Below, in pieces: positions 17,684 through 26,765 of a DNA stretch of 64,000 nucleotides (within the stretch, counting starts at the first letter, position 1; every line of letters starts with the position of its first letter). The translations under genes and the position numbers were made by a program. The notes below the pieces were generated by a model. That model saw only the letters and a list, made by a program, of their open reading frames with translations, made no database searches and was not told the DNA's origin. Source of the DNA: Acinetobacter radioresistens DSM 6976 = NBRC 102413 = CIP 103788 (GTDB lineage: Bacteria; Pseudomonadota; Gammaproteobacteria; Pseudomonadales; Moraxellaceae); contig NZ_AP019740.1 of NCBI RefSeq assembly GCF_006757745.1, positions 1,364,001 through 1,428,000 on the forward strand, read 5' to 3'.

Positions 17684-18730
17684 ATGAATGCTCTCAATAC
17701 TGCTTTAAACCAATCGGCTACAACAGAAAAAACTTTAAGCCTGCCTCATCAATTAAAAGCACAATATTCTTTATCTCCTGCATTAGCCCGGCAAGTTGCT
17801 GAGCATCGTACAACTATACAAAATATTCTTTCAGGCGAAGACTCTCGTCTTATGGTAATTACAGGACCTTGTTCTATTCATGATCCGGTTGCTGCACTCG
17901 AATATGCCCAAAAATTAAAACAGCTCCAAACTAAAATTTCAGACCAGATTTTTCTGGTCATGCGCGCTTATATTGAGAAACCTCGTACTACGGTCGGCTG
18001 GAAAGGGTTTTTATATGATCCACATTTAAATGGTTCTTCAGACTTGCAGTCAGGCTTAGAGCAATCCAGAGCTTTATATCTGCAACTCATCAGTATGGGT
18101 TTACCTATTGCGAGCGAAATTTTAAATCCGATGGCTACGGCATATTTTGATGACCTATTGGCTTGGGGAGCCATTGGCGCACGAACCAGCGAATCACAAA
18201 TTCATCGAGAAATATCCAGCCATATGCCGTACAGCATTGGTTTTAAAAATGGTACCGATGGTTCAATTCAAATCGCACTAGATGCCATACAGTCAGCCAG
18301 AAACTCCCATCAGTTCATGGGTATGAGCCAAAATGGCTTACCTTGTATGTTAAACAGTCTGGGTAACAAGTTACCACATTTGATATTACGTGGTGCAAAT
18401 TCAGGCCCTAATTATGACCTTGCATCAATTGAACGGATACGTGCCTGTCACAAAGCTGTGCTTCCACCTTTAGTTATTGATTGCAGTCATGGCAACAGTT
18501 CTAAAAATCCTTTATTACAGACCTCAGTACTCCAGCAAATTATTGCTGAGCGTAGTGAAACTGATGTACGGGGAGTAATGCTGGAAAGCCATCTTGTAGA
18601 TGGAAACCAAGCAATCTCCTGTAATATGATATATGGTCAGTCAGTCACAGACGGTTGCTTGGGATGGGATAAGACATCTGCCTTGTTGCTTTCTGTTGCA
18701 GAGCAGATGCGCTATGAATGTGTAGTATAA
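17684..18730 (+). CDS. aroG: 3-deoxy-7-phosphoheptulonate (DAHP) synthase, AroFGH type I
   Basis: A 348-residue enzyme condensing phosphoenolpyruvate and erythrose 4-phosphate, the entry to the shikimate pathway. Type I alpha motifs are present: TGPCSIHD, RAYIEKPRTTVGWKGFLYDP, GARTSESQIHRE, LRGANSGPNYD and the metal-site IDCSHGNSSK. The isozyme class (Phe-, Tyr- or Trp-sensitive) cannot be decided by eye, so the symbol is generic. It is preceded by a roughly 330-nt leader with two aromatic-rich mini-ORFs and an attenuator, implying regulation by aromatic aminoacyl-tRNA supply. The gene faces the tyrosine-degradation cluster. Confidence 0.95.
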   Translation: MNALNTALNQSATTEKTLSLPHQLKAQYSLSPALARQVAEHRTTIQNILSGEDSRLMVITGPCSIHDPVAALEYAQKLKQLQTKISDQIFLVMRAYIEKPRTTVGWKGFLYDPHLNGSSDLQSGLEQSRALYLQLISMGLPIASEILNPMATAYFDDLLAWGAIGARTSESQIHREISSHMPYSIGFKNGTDGSIQIALDAIQSARNSHQFMGMSQNGLPCMLNSLGNKLPHLILRGANSGPNYDLASIERIRACHKAVLPPLVIDCSHGNSSKNPLLQTSVLQQIIAERSETDVRGVMLESHLVDGNQAISCNMIYGQSVTDGCLGWDKTSALLLSVAEQMRYECVV

Positions 18731-18749
18731 AATATAAATAAGAGCAGGG

Positions 18750-18774
18750 GCCCGTATACTTAAAGAATACGGGC
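18750..18774. terminator. Hairpin between aroG-type gene and MFS gene
   Basis: Stem GCCCGTAT (18750-18757) / ATACGGGC (18767-18774), located between two converging genes. The tail is TATATC rather than a clean T-run, so termination is plausible but weaker. Confidence 0.5.
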
Positions 18775-18787
18775 TATATCTGTAAAT

Positions 18788-19972
18788 TTAGGGTTGTAGG
18801 GGGTTCTGTCTGTCTACAACAATCTTATAAAATATCAAGCTTAAAGCGATAATAAAAGCACAAAGCAGGTACATCACCGTATAGCCGTACAATGCAACTA
18901 CATAGCCTAGTAATACAGCCCCTAATGCTATCCCTGTATCATATAAAGTAAAGAAGGTTGAAGTCGTATGGCCAATACGATATCTAGGCGAACGCTGGAT
19001 TGCCAAAGTTTGTAAACAGGGCTGAAGTGAGCCGAAACCCATACCGATAAATATTGCACTGATCATTAGACCGGTTAAAGTTTCAATCTGGCTAAGAAGT
19101 ATCAAACCGATAATAAAAAGAATGATAGATGGATAAATAATGATATTTGGGCCTTTAATATCATACAGTCGGCCAGTAAATGGACGAATACTCATCATAG
19201 CCACAGCAAATACTACAAAAAACAATCCAGCAGAGCTGAGTAAGCCTTTAGTTTCAGCAAAAGTTGAAATATAAGACATAATACTAGAGTAACCAAATGC
19301 CAGGAGCATAACCATCAGGGAAGCGGGTAAAGCACGTTTTTCAACAAAATCCTGTAAGCTGATTTTCTTTTTCTCAGTAACTTCAGGTGATTTTTTAATT
19401 TCGCGAATGGGGATAAGCAGGCAGAAAGCAAAGCCTAGACAAATAATGGTTGCTAAAATCAGCGCGACGGTAGTGTAGCCTAATGGTTGAATCAAGCTAA
19501 GCCCTAAAAGTGGACCCAGCACCAGCCCCAAGTTTATTGACATAATAAAATAGCCCATGCCTTCGCCTTTACGTTTTTCTGGAATGAAGTCATTGGCAAT
19601 CGGTACACAAACCGTAGTAAGAATACTAAACCAGATACCATGCAGAAAACGGATAACCAGCAGAACACTAAGATTGTCTGCCAGAAGATAAGCGAATGAA
19701 AAAAGACAAAAAATCAGCTCAGAAACTAAAAAGGTCTTTTTCTTGCCAAATTTTTCAATGATTAAGCCACTAAATGGTCGCACTACAATAGAAGAGACCA
19801 TAAATAGAGTCATGGCTAAACCAGCCTGAGCTACAGTACCATTCAGGTCACTTATAATATAAACGGGTAGTACTGCAGTTTGTGCGAAATAAAATATGAA
19901 CAAAAACATGTTATTGAATAAGCAAAAAATAAAGAACTTATTCCATAACTGAGAGGAGTCTATGGATGCCAT
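18788..19972 (-). CDS. MFS-type drug/metabolite exporter
   Basis: A 394-residue protein with about 12 membrane segments typical of the major facilitator superfamily. It has the motif-A-like loop GLIIEKFGKKKTFLVSE after segment 2, RFLHGIWFSILTTVCVPIANDFIPEKRKGEGMGYF in segments 4-5 and a duplicated GRLYDIKGPNI loop in the second half. Its shape resembles small-molecule or drug efflux MFS proteins; the substrate is unknown. It is a single gene converging on the DAHP synthase, with AGG about 7 bases before the ATG on its strand. Confidence 0.8.
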   Translation of the reverse strand: MASIDSSQLWNKFFIFCLFNNMFLFIFYFAQTAVLPVYIISDLNGTVAQAGLAMTLFMVSSIVVRPFSGLIIEKFGKKKTFLVSELIFCLFSFAYLLADNLSVLLVIRFLHGIWFSILTTVCVPIANDFIPEKRKGEGMGYFIMSINLGLVLGPLLGLSLIQPLGYTTVALILATIICLGFAFCLLIPIREIKKSPEVTEKKKISLQDFVEKRALPASLMVMLLAFGYSSIMSYISTFAETKGLLSSAGLFFVVFAVAMMSIRPFTGRLYDIKGPNIIIYPSIILFIIGLILLSQIETLTGLMISAIFIGMGFGSLQPCLQTLAIQRSPRYRIGHTTSTFFTLYDTGIALGAVLLGYVVALYGYTVMYLLCAFIIALSLIFYKIVVDRQNPLQP

Positions 19973-20191
19973 GATAAACCTATAATAACCGGGAGAGCAT
20001 GACTTGAGACGTAGAGAAATTGATATTTTTTATAATAGGAAAAGAGGGAGATAAATAAAAAGTAAATACGTCATAAAGTCATATAACCTGTAAATTATAA
20101 GTGAAAGTATGTAAATTGTATAGAGACGATGAACTAAAGCAAGATTATGAGAAATAGCGATTAAGCTACATATGATATATAAATACAAAAA

Positions 20192-20242
20192 CAGCTTCTT
20201 CTACAGTGTATGAGTGAATCTCAAGTTATGTAAAAGAAGCTG
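20192..20242 (-). terminator. Terminator after gcvH
   Basis: Arms CAGCTTCTT (20192-20200) and AAGAAGCTG (20234-20242). On the minus strand the tail is TTTTTGTATTT. Confidence 0.65.
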
Positions 20243-20255
20243 ATGAAATTAATTT

Positions 20256-20630
20256 TTAAAGTCCAGCTTCATAAGCTGTATTAGAAAGTAATGTGTCTAC
20301 ATCTTGCATATTATCTGGACGAATTTTATAGATCCATCCCTTACCATACGGATCTTCATTGATAAAGTCTGGATCATCTTCAAGTGCAGAATTGATTTCT
20401 ACAACTGTGCCTGAAACTGGTGCATGAATATCAGAAGCAGTTTTTACGGATTCGACCACACCAGCCTGTGCACCTGCTGTAATCTGACTGCCAACCTCTG
20501 GCATTTCTACATAGACCAGGTCACCTAAAGCATCTTGAGCGTGGTCGGAAATACCAGTAACCACAAGATCACCTACAATTTTTACCCATTCATGTGTACT
20601 TGCATACTTCAGTTCCGAAGGATGATTCAT
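20256..20630 (-). CDS. gcvH: Glycine cleavage system H protein
   Basis: A 124-residue lipoyl-carrier protein that shuttles the aminomethyl group of glycine between GcvP, GcvT and GcvL. It has the full family pattern [29 protein letters not shown], the lipoylation lysine in VESVKTASD, and the C-terminal [13 protein letters not shown]. The gene stands alone: gcvT and gcvP are not adjacent, unlike in E. coli. No glycine riboswitch is visible upstream. The AraC-type regulator lies 70 bp upstream on the same strand. Confidence 0.96.
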   Translation of the reverse strand: MNHPSELKYASTHEWVKIVGDLVVTGISDHAQDALGDLVYVEMPEVGSQITAGAQAGVVESVKTASDIHAPVSGTVVEINSALEDDPDFINEDPYGKGWIYKIRPDNMQDVDTLLSNTAYEAGL

Positions 20631-20700
20631 GCCGATTCCTCAAAAAGTTTTAAAGCATTTTTGCTTTGTGTTATACAGGTTTTTGTTTAAAAACTAAAGT

Positions 20701-21729
20701 CTATAAATACGGATCTTTACGCCAATTACTAGGACTGCGGCCGCTCCAGCGCTTAAAGGCACGGCTAAAATTGGCAACGTCAGAATAGCCCAGCTCGTCG
20801 GCAATCTGTTCAAGGGTATAGTCAGTCCGTGAGAGAAGTGATGTAGCATGCCGGTAGCGCACTTCATCAACCAGACTAGAAAAAGAGGTGCCCTCAGCAG
20901 CCAGCTGGCGTTTTAAGGTACGGTCTGACATATGCAACCGATCGGCCACGCTTTCTATACTAAGATAGTGCTGTTCTGAATGAGTGAGGATATCACGCAC
21001 CCGCATGGCCAGACGTCGGCGTTCACCCAAAGCAGAAAGTTCAGCTTCACACTGGTTAATTGCGATTTGACTGGCAATCGGGTCAGCATTAACCATCTGT
21101 AAACCCAGAAACTTTTTATCAAAGCTGGAAAGTATGTGTGGCTGATTAAAACGGAAATGATGTGAAGGCATTTTGGCTAAATAGCGGTCAAATCCTTCAG
21201 GTTTGGCAAAATCAAAATCAATTTCTCCTTCAAGGTTATTAATGCCAGTAATAGCCTTGGCCATACTGATAATACCAATAGTCAGGGCAAGAATAATTTC
21301 GGTCCTTAAAGGTTCAAGTTGTATGTCACACTGTAATTGCAGGGTTGCCTTATCACCAAAAGTAGAAAAATAAAGCTGTAGAAAGGGCATACGAAGTTGA
21401 ATAAAACGTGCAGCAAGAACCAGGGCTTCAGATATATTGCTGGCTGTCATGATTGCATAGCCAATAAAGCCATGAATTGAAATTCGCATTTGGGTACCAA
21501 GATGGTAGCCTAAAGATTGCTCGCCTGTAATTTTTAAGGCATGTTTTATCAGTTCGTTGGCAAGAGGAGTTGGAATACGGTAATCCGGGTGTGCGAGCTG
21601 TTCACTACTAAAATGAAAGGGGGCAAATAAAGTCTCTGCGCTATAGCCCCAGCGTGACACCACATCTAGCAATAACAGGCCATATACCCCTGGAATACCC
21701 ACATCTTGCCGGGATGAAATTATCTCCAT
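20701..21729 (-). CDS. AraC-family regulator with arabinose-binding-like N-terminal domain
   Basis: A 342-residue regulator. The first ~200 residues match the AraC-type arabinose-binding-like domain often found in OruR/ArgR-like members. The C-terminal ~100 residues hold two helix-turn-helix motifs (LSIESVADRLHMSDRTLKRQLAAEG and YTLEQIADELGYSDVANFSRAFKRWSGRSPSNWR). The target is unknown. It lies between gcvH and a MaoC hydratase gene on the same strand with about 100-bp gaps, so it is probably separately transcribed. Confidence 0.88.
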   Translation of the reverse strand: MEIISSRQDVGIPGVYGLLLLDVVSRWGYSAETLFAPFHFSSEQLAHPDYRIPTPLANELIKHALKITGEQSLGYHLGTQMRISIHGFIGYAIMTASNISEALVLAARFIQLRMPFLQLYFSTFGDKATLQLQCDIQLEPLRTEIILALTIGIISMAKAITGINNLEGEIDFDFAKPEGFDRYLAKMPSHHFRFNQPHILSSFDKKFLGLQMVNADPIASQIAINQCEAELSALGERRRLAMRVRDILTHSEQHYLSIESVADRLHMSDRTLKRQLAAEGTSFSSLVDEVRYRHATSLLSRTDYTLEQIADELGYSDVANFSRAFKRWSGRSPSNWRKDPYL

Positions 21730-21825
21730 GCGCTATCCATTGCTCTCATGCTTTCCAACGTGCTGTTTACATCTTGGCATGAAATTAAACTTTAAACTAG
21801 AAGAATTGTTGGACAAATCAGTTGC

Positions 21826-22275
21826 TTAATTTTCAATTGCTGCTTTTTTAAATACTACTATTTTTGTAGTAGAGATTAATAGGAGATCCTGAAATTGGTT
21901 ATAAGCCTGAGTGACATAAGTAACAATACCCCGATCATTTTTAGTTCTGGATGGAATGATTGCTGTAATTTCGACTTCAACATGAATGAGATCTCCCGGT
22001 CTGGTAGGCTTGGGCCAACGTAAACTGGTTTCGGTACCAATTAAACCGCCTGCTACCGGAAAGCACTCTGTCCATAAATGCATGGTAATTGCAGAGGTGT
22101 GCCAGCCACTTGCGGCCAGACCTTGAAAAACAGGATGCCGGCTTGCTTGCTCTTCATCCAGATGAAAAACCTGTGGATCATATTGAGTGGCAAATTTTTT
22201 GATTTCTTCAGTAGTCATTTCATATTCACGGCTGATAAAACGATCACCAATGTGCAAATCTTCCAGATAAGGCAT
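21826..22275 (-). CDS. MaoC-family dehydratase (hot-dog fold)
   Basis: A 149-residue single hot-dog-domain protein. The hydratase-2 pattern is present: YDPQVFHLDEEQASRHPVFQGLAASGWHTSAI contains the catalytic Asp/His pair and the following small-residue loop, and SLRWPKPTRPGDLIHVEVEI forms the central strand. Such enzymes hydrate trans-2-enoyl-CoA to (R)-3-hydroxyacyl-CoA or related thioesters. Its ATG overlaps the TAA of the upstream ABC exporter gene (TAATG), indicating translational coupling. The functional link between the two is not obvious. Confidence 0.82.
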   Translation of the reverse strand: MPYLEDLHIGDRFISREYEMTTEEIKKFATQYDPQVFHLDEEQASRHPVFQGLAASGWHTSAITMHLWTECFPVAGGLIGTETSLRWPKPTRPGDLIHVEVEITAIIPSRTKNDRGIVTYVTQAYNQFQDLLLISTTKIVVFKKAAIEN

Positions 22276-24131
22276 TATTCTGTGTCCTCAACTTTCTTTG
22301 GTATTTGCTGTTCAACTAAAAAGCCACCAGTTTGACGTTGCCATAGTTGAGCATAAATACCATTTTGCTGAATCAGTTGCTCATGAGTACCCTGTTCAGC
22401 GATCCGGCCCTGATCCAGTACAATTAAACGGTCCATCTGGGCGATGGTCGAAAGCCTGTGAGCAATTGCAATGACTGTTTTTCCAGTCATAAGAGCGTCT
22501 AGACTTGACTGAATGGCAGCTTCGACTTCAGAATCCAGTGCACTGGTAGCTTCATCTAAAATCAGAATAGGTGCATCTTTTAAGAATACGCGGGCAATTG
22601 CAATACGTTGACGCTGTCCACCTGAGAGCTTGACACCACGTTCACCCACCTGCGCATCATAGCCCCGACGCCCCCCCAGATCAGTTAACTGAGGAATAAA
22701 GGTTTCTGCCTGAGCTTTACGTACAGCTTCATACATTTCCTCATCAGTTGCATCTGGCCGGCCATATTTAATATTTTCTGATACGCTACGGTGTAGCAGA
22801 GAAGTATCCTGAGTAACCAAAGCAATATTAGCGCGCAGGCTGTCCTGAGTTACATTCTGGATATCTTGGCCATCTATTAAAATACGGCCATTTTGAATGG
22901 TATAAAACCGCAGCAACAATTGAATAAGGGTTGACTTACCTGCGCCAGAACGGCCAACAATCCCGATTTTTTCACCTGGCCGAATGGTAAGATTCAACTG
23001 ATCAATTACATTTTTTTCATTATAAGCGAAAGATACATTATCAAAACGAATTTCACCCGCAGTTACTTTTAATGGCTTGGCATCTTTTTTATCCTGTATT
23101 TCTACCGGTCTGCTTAAAGTTCCCATTCCATCCTGAATTGTTCCGATATTCTCAAAAAGGGCAGAAATTTGCCACATGATAAAGAATGCCATACTGTTAA
23201 GCTTCATAATCATGGCTGTGGTTGCGGCAACCACTCCAAGACCGGCTTTACCTTCTACCCATAGATGAATGGCTGTTCCCAATACACCTAGAAAAAGTAC
23301 AGCACTCAGCATATTTACACTGATTTCAAATTTAGCTCCAAGACGCATTTGCCGATATACTGTCACCATAAATTCCATCATGGACTCTTTGGCATAACGA
23401 CTTTCACGGCCGGCGTGTGCAAATAGCTTGACAGTCTGAATATTGGTATAGGCATCTGTAACACGTCCAGTCATGACAGCACGGGCATCAGCTTGCTGTT
23501 TTGACACTTTACCCAGGCGTGGAATAAAGTAGTAAGCTGCGATCATGAACAGAACTAACCAGACGAGTAGGGGTATCATTAGAACAGGTGAAATACCTAT
23601 AAACACAATACTGATCGTAGTGAAATAGACCACTACGTAGGCCATCATGTCGCCTAAAATAACCCAGAATTCTCGTACTGCTAACGCTGTTTGCATGACC
23701 TTGGCAGATAAGCGCCCGGCAAAATCATTATGAAAAAAATCGAGACTTTGCTGTAAAAGAAAATTGTGAAAACGCCAGCGCAGACGCATTGGAAAATTGC
23801 TATATAAAATCTGATGCTTAACAATAGACTGCATACTGGCAAAGAGGATGTTGGCAAACAGAAAGCTGGCCAGAATCAGCAGATTGGTTTCATGATTTAC
23901 ATAAAAAGTATCAGGTTGGCTTGTACCTAGCCAGTCAACCAGTTGTCCTATTTTCGAATAGAGTAAAGCCTCAAAGCTTGCGGCGCCCGCAGTTACAAGG
24001 ACTAATAAAAAAATATAAGGACGCAAGCCTTTAGTGGCTTGCCAGATAAATGGAAAAAACCTTCTTGGTAATGATTCGTAAAGACCTTCAGTGGGATAGG
24101 CATCGACACGCTTTTCGAACCACTTCAACAT
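22275..24131 (-). CDS. ABC exporter, fused membrane and ATPase domains
   Basis: A 618-residue half-transporter. Six membrane helices occupy residues ~30-330, followed by an ATPase domain with Walker A GRSGAGKS, signature LSGGQRQR, Walker B ILILDEATSAL and H-loop AHRLST. It is of the MsbA/lipid A-like or multidrug exporter type and presumably acts as a homodimer; the substrate is unknown. The frame extends to 24152, but ATG 24131 (MLKWFEKRV) is preceded by AGAGGA at 7 bases. The stop overlaps the start of the MaoC gene, so they form an operon. Confidence 0.9.
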   Translation of the reverse strand: MLKWFEKRVDAYPTEGLYESLPRRFFPFIWQATKGLRPYIFLLVLVTAGAASFEALLYSKIGQLVDWLGTSQPDTFYVNHETNLLILASFLFANILFASMQSIVKHQILYSNFPMRLRWRFHNFLLQQSLDFFHNDFAGRLSAKVMQTALAVREFWVILGDMMAYVVVYFTTISIVFIGISPVLMIPLLVWLVLFMIAAYYFIPRLGKVSKQQADARAVMTGRVTDAYTNIQTVKLFAHAGRESRYAKESMMEFMVTVYRQMRLGAKFEISVNMLSAVLFLGVLGTAIHLWVEGKAGLGVVAATTAMIMKLNSMAFFIMWQISALFENIGTIQDGMGTLSRPVEIQDKKDAKPLKVTAGEIRFDNVSFAYNEKNVIDQLNLTIRPGEKIGIVGRSGAGKSTLIQLLLRFYTIQNGRILIDGQDIQNVTQDSLRANIALVTQDTSLLHRSVSENIKYGRPDATDEEMYEAVRKAQAETFIPQLTDLGGRRGYDAQVGERGVKLSGGQRQRIAIARVFLKDAPILILDEATSALDSEVEAAIQSSLDALMTGKTVIAIAHRLSTIAQMDRLIVLDQGRIAEQGTHEQLIQQNGIYAQLWQRQTGGFLVEQQIPKKVEDTE

Positions 24132-24279
24132 TATTTTTTCCTCTGAATACAATATATTAACTAATATAAGTTTAATTCAATTTATAGGAGAGATAGAGAT
24201 TGATCAATCATTAATTTAGCCATATTCCGCCATATAATAATATTCAAAATATGAGTTTTTTAGCCGTACTACACTTAAT

Positions 24280-24314
24280 TTTACGCCATATAAGAGAAAA
24301 GATAATGGCGTAAA
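24280..24314. repeat. Intergenic hairpin upstream of ABC exporter gene
   Basis: Stem TTTACGCCAT (24280-24289) / ATGGCGTAAA (24305-24314) with a 15-base loop. It lies between the GAF-GGDEF stop and the exporter start. No clear U-tract on the minus strand, so a terminator role is uncertain. Confidence 0.4.
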
Positions 24315-24432
24315 TTGTGAATTCAACAGGAAAAACAGATATGAAAAAATTATTAGCTAGCGGTAGACTTGAAAAGCTGGTGCGATTTTGAAGGATAAAA
24401 AATCTGCTTGTAACTTTACCGGATTAATAAAA

Positions 24433-25368
24433 TCAGGACTTGCTGAGCCGCTTATGTGTATACATCTGTTGATCTGCTTCTCTGATAGCAGCTGATAGAC
24501 CAAAAGTCGGATGACGCATAGCCAGCCCGATTGAAGCACTAATCTTTGCCTTTTCAAAGGCCTGTGTAATGCGATTAACCAACGATTCAGCACCTGAATG
24601 ATCATTTTCAATACTTAGTATGGTGAACTCGTCACCTCCTAAGCGGGCTAGAATATCATTATTACGTACATTATCACGCAATACGACAGCTGTCTTGCGA
24701 ATTAACTCATCACCAGCCTCATGACCCAGATGATCATTAACAGTTTTAAGATTGTTGAGGTCTATCATAACCACAGCAGCAGGGTGACCTAATTGCTTGC
24801 AACGTTCTTCTTCTGCATTTATTAATTTATCCCAAGCCCGCCGGTTATATAAACCAGTCAAACCATCACTCATTGCTTCTACTTCAAGACGCTCACGTTG
24901 TCTGACCTGTTCAATTTCACGCAGTTCAGCCTGTAGAATCCGGCTTAAAAGCTCTCCAAAGACTTCGATCAGTTTTGCTTCTTGAACCAGTTCAGGCGCT
25001 TGCGGGTGAGGGTCAATCGCACAGAGTGTACCAAATAAATGACCATCTTCACTTACTAAGGGCTGTCCAATATAAGCCTGAATCTCTACCTGTTTCCTGA
25101 TAGGAGCGTTTAGATATAAGGGTATATCATCAGAACGTGGTGCAATTCTTGGTGCATTACCTGTGACCATATGTGAACAGAAAGAATCTGCCCAGCGAAA
25201 AACTTGTCCAGGTTGAACATTATAGCCATGATCTTCACTCTGCAGCACGATCCAGTCATCGCCTTCAACCCGTGTAATCATCCATAGATTAAAACCGAAG
25301 CGGTCATGAAGATAACGTAAAACAGCCTGGCCTGCTTCCTCAAAGTTTTTCGAATATGAAATACCCAT
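24433..25368 (-). CDS. GAF-GGDEF diguanylate cyclase
   Basis: A 311-residue cytoplasmic protein. An N-terminal GAF-type sensor domain covers residues ~10-150 (FGFNLWMITRVEGDDWIVLQSED, YIGQPLVSEDGHLFGTLCAIDP). A short linker leads to a GGDEF domain (DGLTGLYNRRAW ... LARLGGDEFTILSIEND). The active site is GGDEF and an RNND inhibitory I-site lies five residues upstream, so it should make c-di-GMP under product inhibition. No membrane segment. A decayed paralogue sits at 29785-30730. A small secreted-type ORF lies 18 bp upstream on the same strand. Confidence 0.92.
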   Translation of the reverse strand: MGISYSKNFEEAGQAVLRYLHDRFGFNLWMITRVEGDDWIVLQSEDHGYNVQPGQVFRWADSFCSHMVTGNAPRIAPRSDDIPLYLNAPIRKQVEIQAYIGQPLVSEDGHLFGTLCAIDPHPQAPELVQEAKLIEVFGELLSRILQAELREIEQVRQRERLEVEAMSDGLTGLYNRRAWDKLINAEEERCKQLGHPAAVVMIDLNNLKTVNDHLGHEAGDELIRKTAVVLRDNVRNNDILARLGGDEFTILSIENDHSGAESLVNRITQAFEKAKISASIGLAMRHPTFGLSAAIREADQQMYTHKRLSKS

Positions 25369-25386
25369 ATAACCAGCCTTTATATC

Positions 25387-25764
25387 TCAAGATTTAACTT
25401 CTATAACCTTAATAGGGCGACCTTGACCAATTTTCAAGATTCCACTGCCACTGTTAAAATGAATCGATGTGTTTCCATTTTCCAGTCGTATACCATTTTT
25501 TGTTTTAACCCGCTTAAGATAATAAACAATGCCTCTCTGATCAGTAAGTTCCGCATTTTCGAAATTATTTGTGGTTTTGAGAGTGACTACTATATTATCA
25601 GGATCTATGAATTTGAGTACCTGTTCCTCTTCATTCATATTTATAACCTGTTTAGATGTCATCTGGGTAGCTACTATTTGATTTGGAGAGATTTGAACAG
25701 CATAGGATCTACTCCATATATAACTTAATAAAAGTAATGCTATAATAACATTTATATATCTCAT
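25387..25764 (-). CDS. Hypothetical exported protein (125 aa)
   Basis: Unrecognised. It has an N-terminal hydrophobic segment (MRYINVIIALLLLSYIWSRSYA, probable signal peptide or anchor). About 100 polar, beta-prone residues follow with no cysteines (VLKFIDPDNIVVTLKTTNNFE, GIVYYLKRVKTKNG). The gene precedes the GAF-GGDEF gene by 18 bp on the same strand and may be co-transcribed with it. It could be a periplasmic partner, but nothing in the sequence shows a function. The lower-GC codon use resembles the other small ORFs in this patch. Confidence 0.55.
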   Translation of the reverse strand: MRYINVIIALLLLSYIWSRSYAVQISPNQIVATQMTSKQVINMNEEEQVLKFIDPDNIVVTLKTTNNFENAELTDQRGIVYYLKRVKTKNGIRLENGNTSIHFNSGSGILKIGQGRPIKVIEVKS

Positions 25765-26031
25765 GCTTTTATCTTCTCAATAATATAAAAATTAATAAAA
25801 GATATACAAAAATTCTAAATACTAAAAAGCATAAAATTAAATATTTGTCTATGAAGACTACTTTTTTGGTAAACAGATTTCAAAAAAATATATAATGAAG
25901 CATTATTAAACTTTAAATAAAAACTATTAATCTAAAAATATTTATTCCTTTTCTATATTAGATAATAAAAAAAATACAGAATAAAATATGAATATTGTAT
26001 ATAATAATATTTTTTTATTTTAAAAAATAAA

Positions 26032-26514
26032 ATGATGAATAAATTCTTTCTTTTGTCTACTGTATTTTTCTGCTTAACAGGGTGCGCTTCTGTGTCTTAT
26101 CCAGATCAGAATAGGATTGTAGAAGAAACAATTAGTTATTCTACGTCACGTTGTTTTGGTGCTTGTCCGGTATATTCTGTAACAATTCAGCCTAGTGGAG
26201 CTGTACATTTTAACGGAGAGCGGTTTACAAAAGTCGTCGGAGAGCAAGATATCATTGTTTCCCCTGGAATCTATAAAAAGCTTTCTAGTCAATTAAGCAG
26301 ATATAAGCCCGCACCAGGAAAAGTAGAAAATAATTATAATTGTGTAAATAAAGCTACTGATCATCAAACGGTTAGTTTTGTATGGACGGATAAAAGTGGA
26401 GTAGAAACAAAGTTAGACCATTATATGGGGTGTATGAATTCATCTGATAAAAGTTTTAATCAATTTATCGAACAATTACCTGAAATGCTTGGAATTAATG
26501 ATTTAATACGCTAA
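26032..26514 (+). CDS. DUF6438-like lipoprotein
   Basis: A 160-residue protein with a lipoprotein signal (FFLLSTVFFCLTGC, lipobox cysteine at residue 18). The conserved core TSRCFGACPVYSVTIQPSGAVHFNGERF is characteristic of the DUF6438 family, whose function is unknown. Two further cysteines (NYNCVNK, YMGCMNS) could form disulfides with the core pair. The start follows an A/T-rich leader without a clear ribosome-binding site, which is unusual for this window. Confidence 0.7.
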   Translation: MMNKFFLLSTVFFCLTGCASVSYPDQNRIVEETISYSTSRCFGACPVYSVTIQPSGAVHFNGERFTKVVGEQDIIVSPGIYKKLSSQLSRYKPAPGKVENNYNCVNKATDHQTVSFVWTDKSGVETKLDHYMGCMNSSDKSFNQFIEQLPEMLGINDLIR

Positions 26515-26765
26515 AAACAAAAACAATCTAAATTTATAAAAAATTAATCTTTTATGTAGGTTCTATTTATATAAAAGATTAATAAATATATATTTTTAAG
26601 ATTAGTATTTTATAAATTTTAATATTAACAAGGTCTATAAAATAAAAATACTTTTTTATTTTCAAGTTTTATAGGGCAGTAAAACTGTACATAGAAAAAT
26701 CTTATTTGATTATGAGACCTTGGACTTAAAAAAGCCTTTTATAAAAAATAGCCTAAGTACTATTT

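Noticed and set aside
24341..24391. A 16-codon ORF (MKKLLASGRLEKLVRF) with AGGA upstream, near the end of the GAF-GGDEF gene
   Set aside because: Very short, spacing of the ribosome-binding site is long, and no hairpin or target gene follows on that strand; likely chance or a small remnant.
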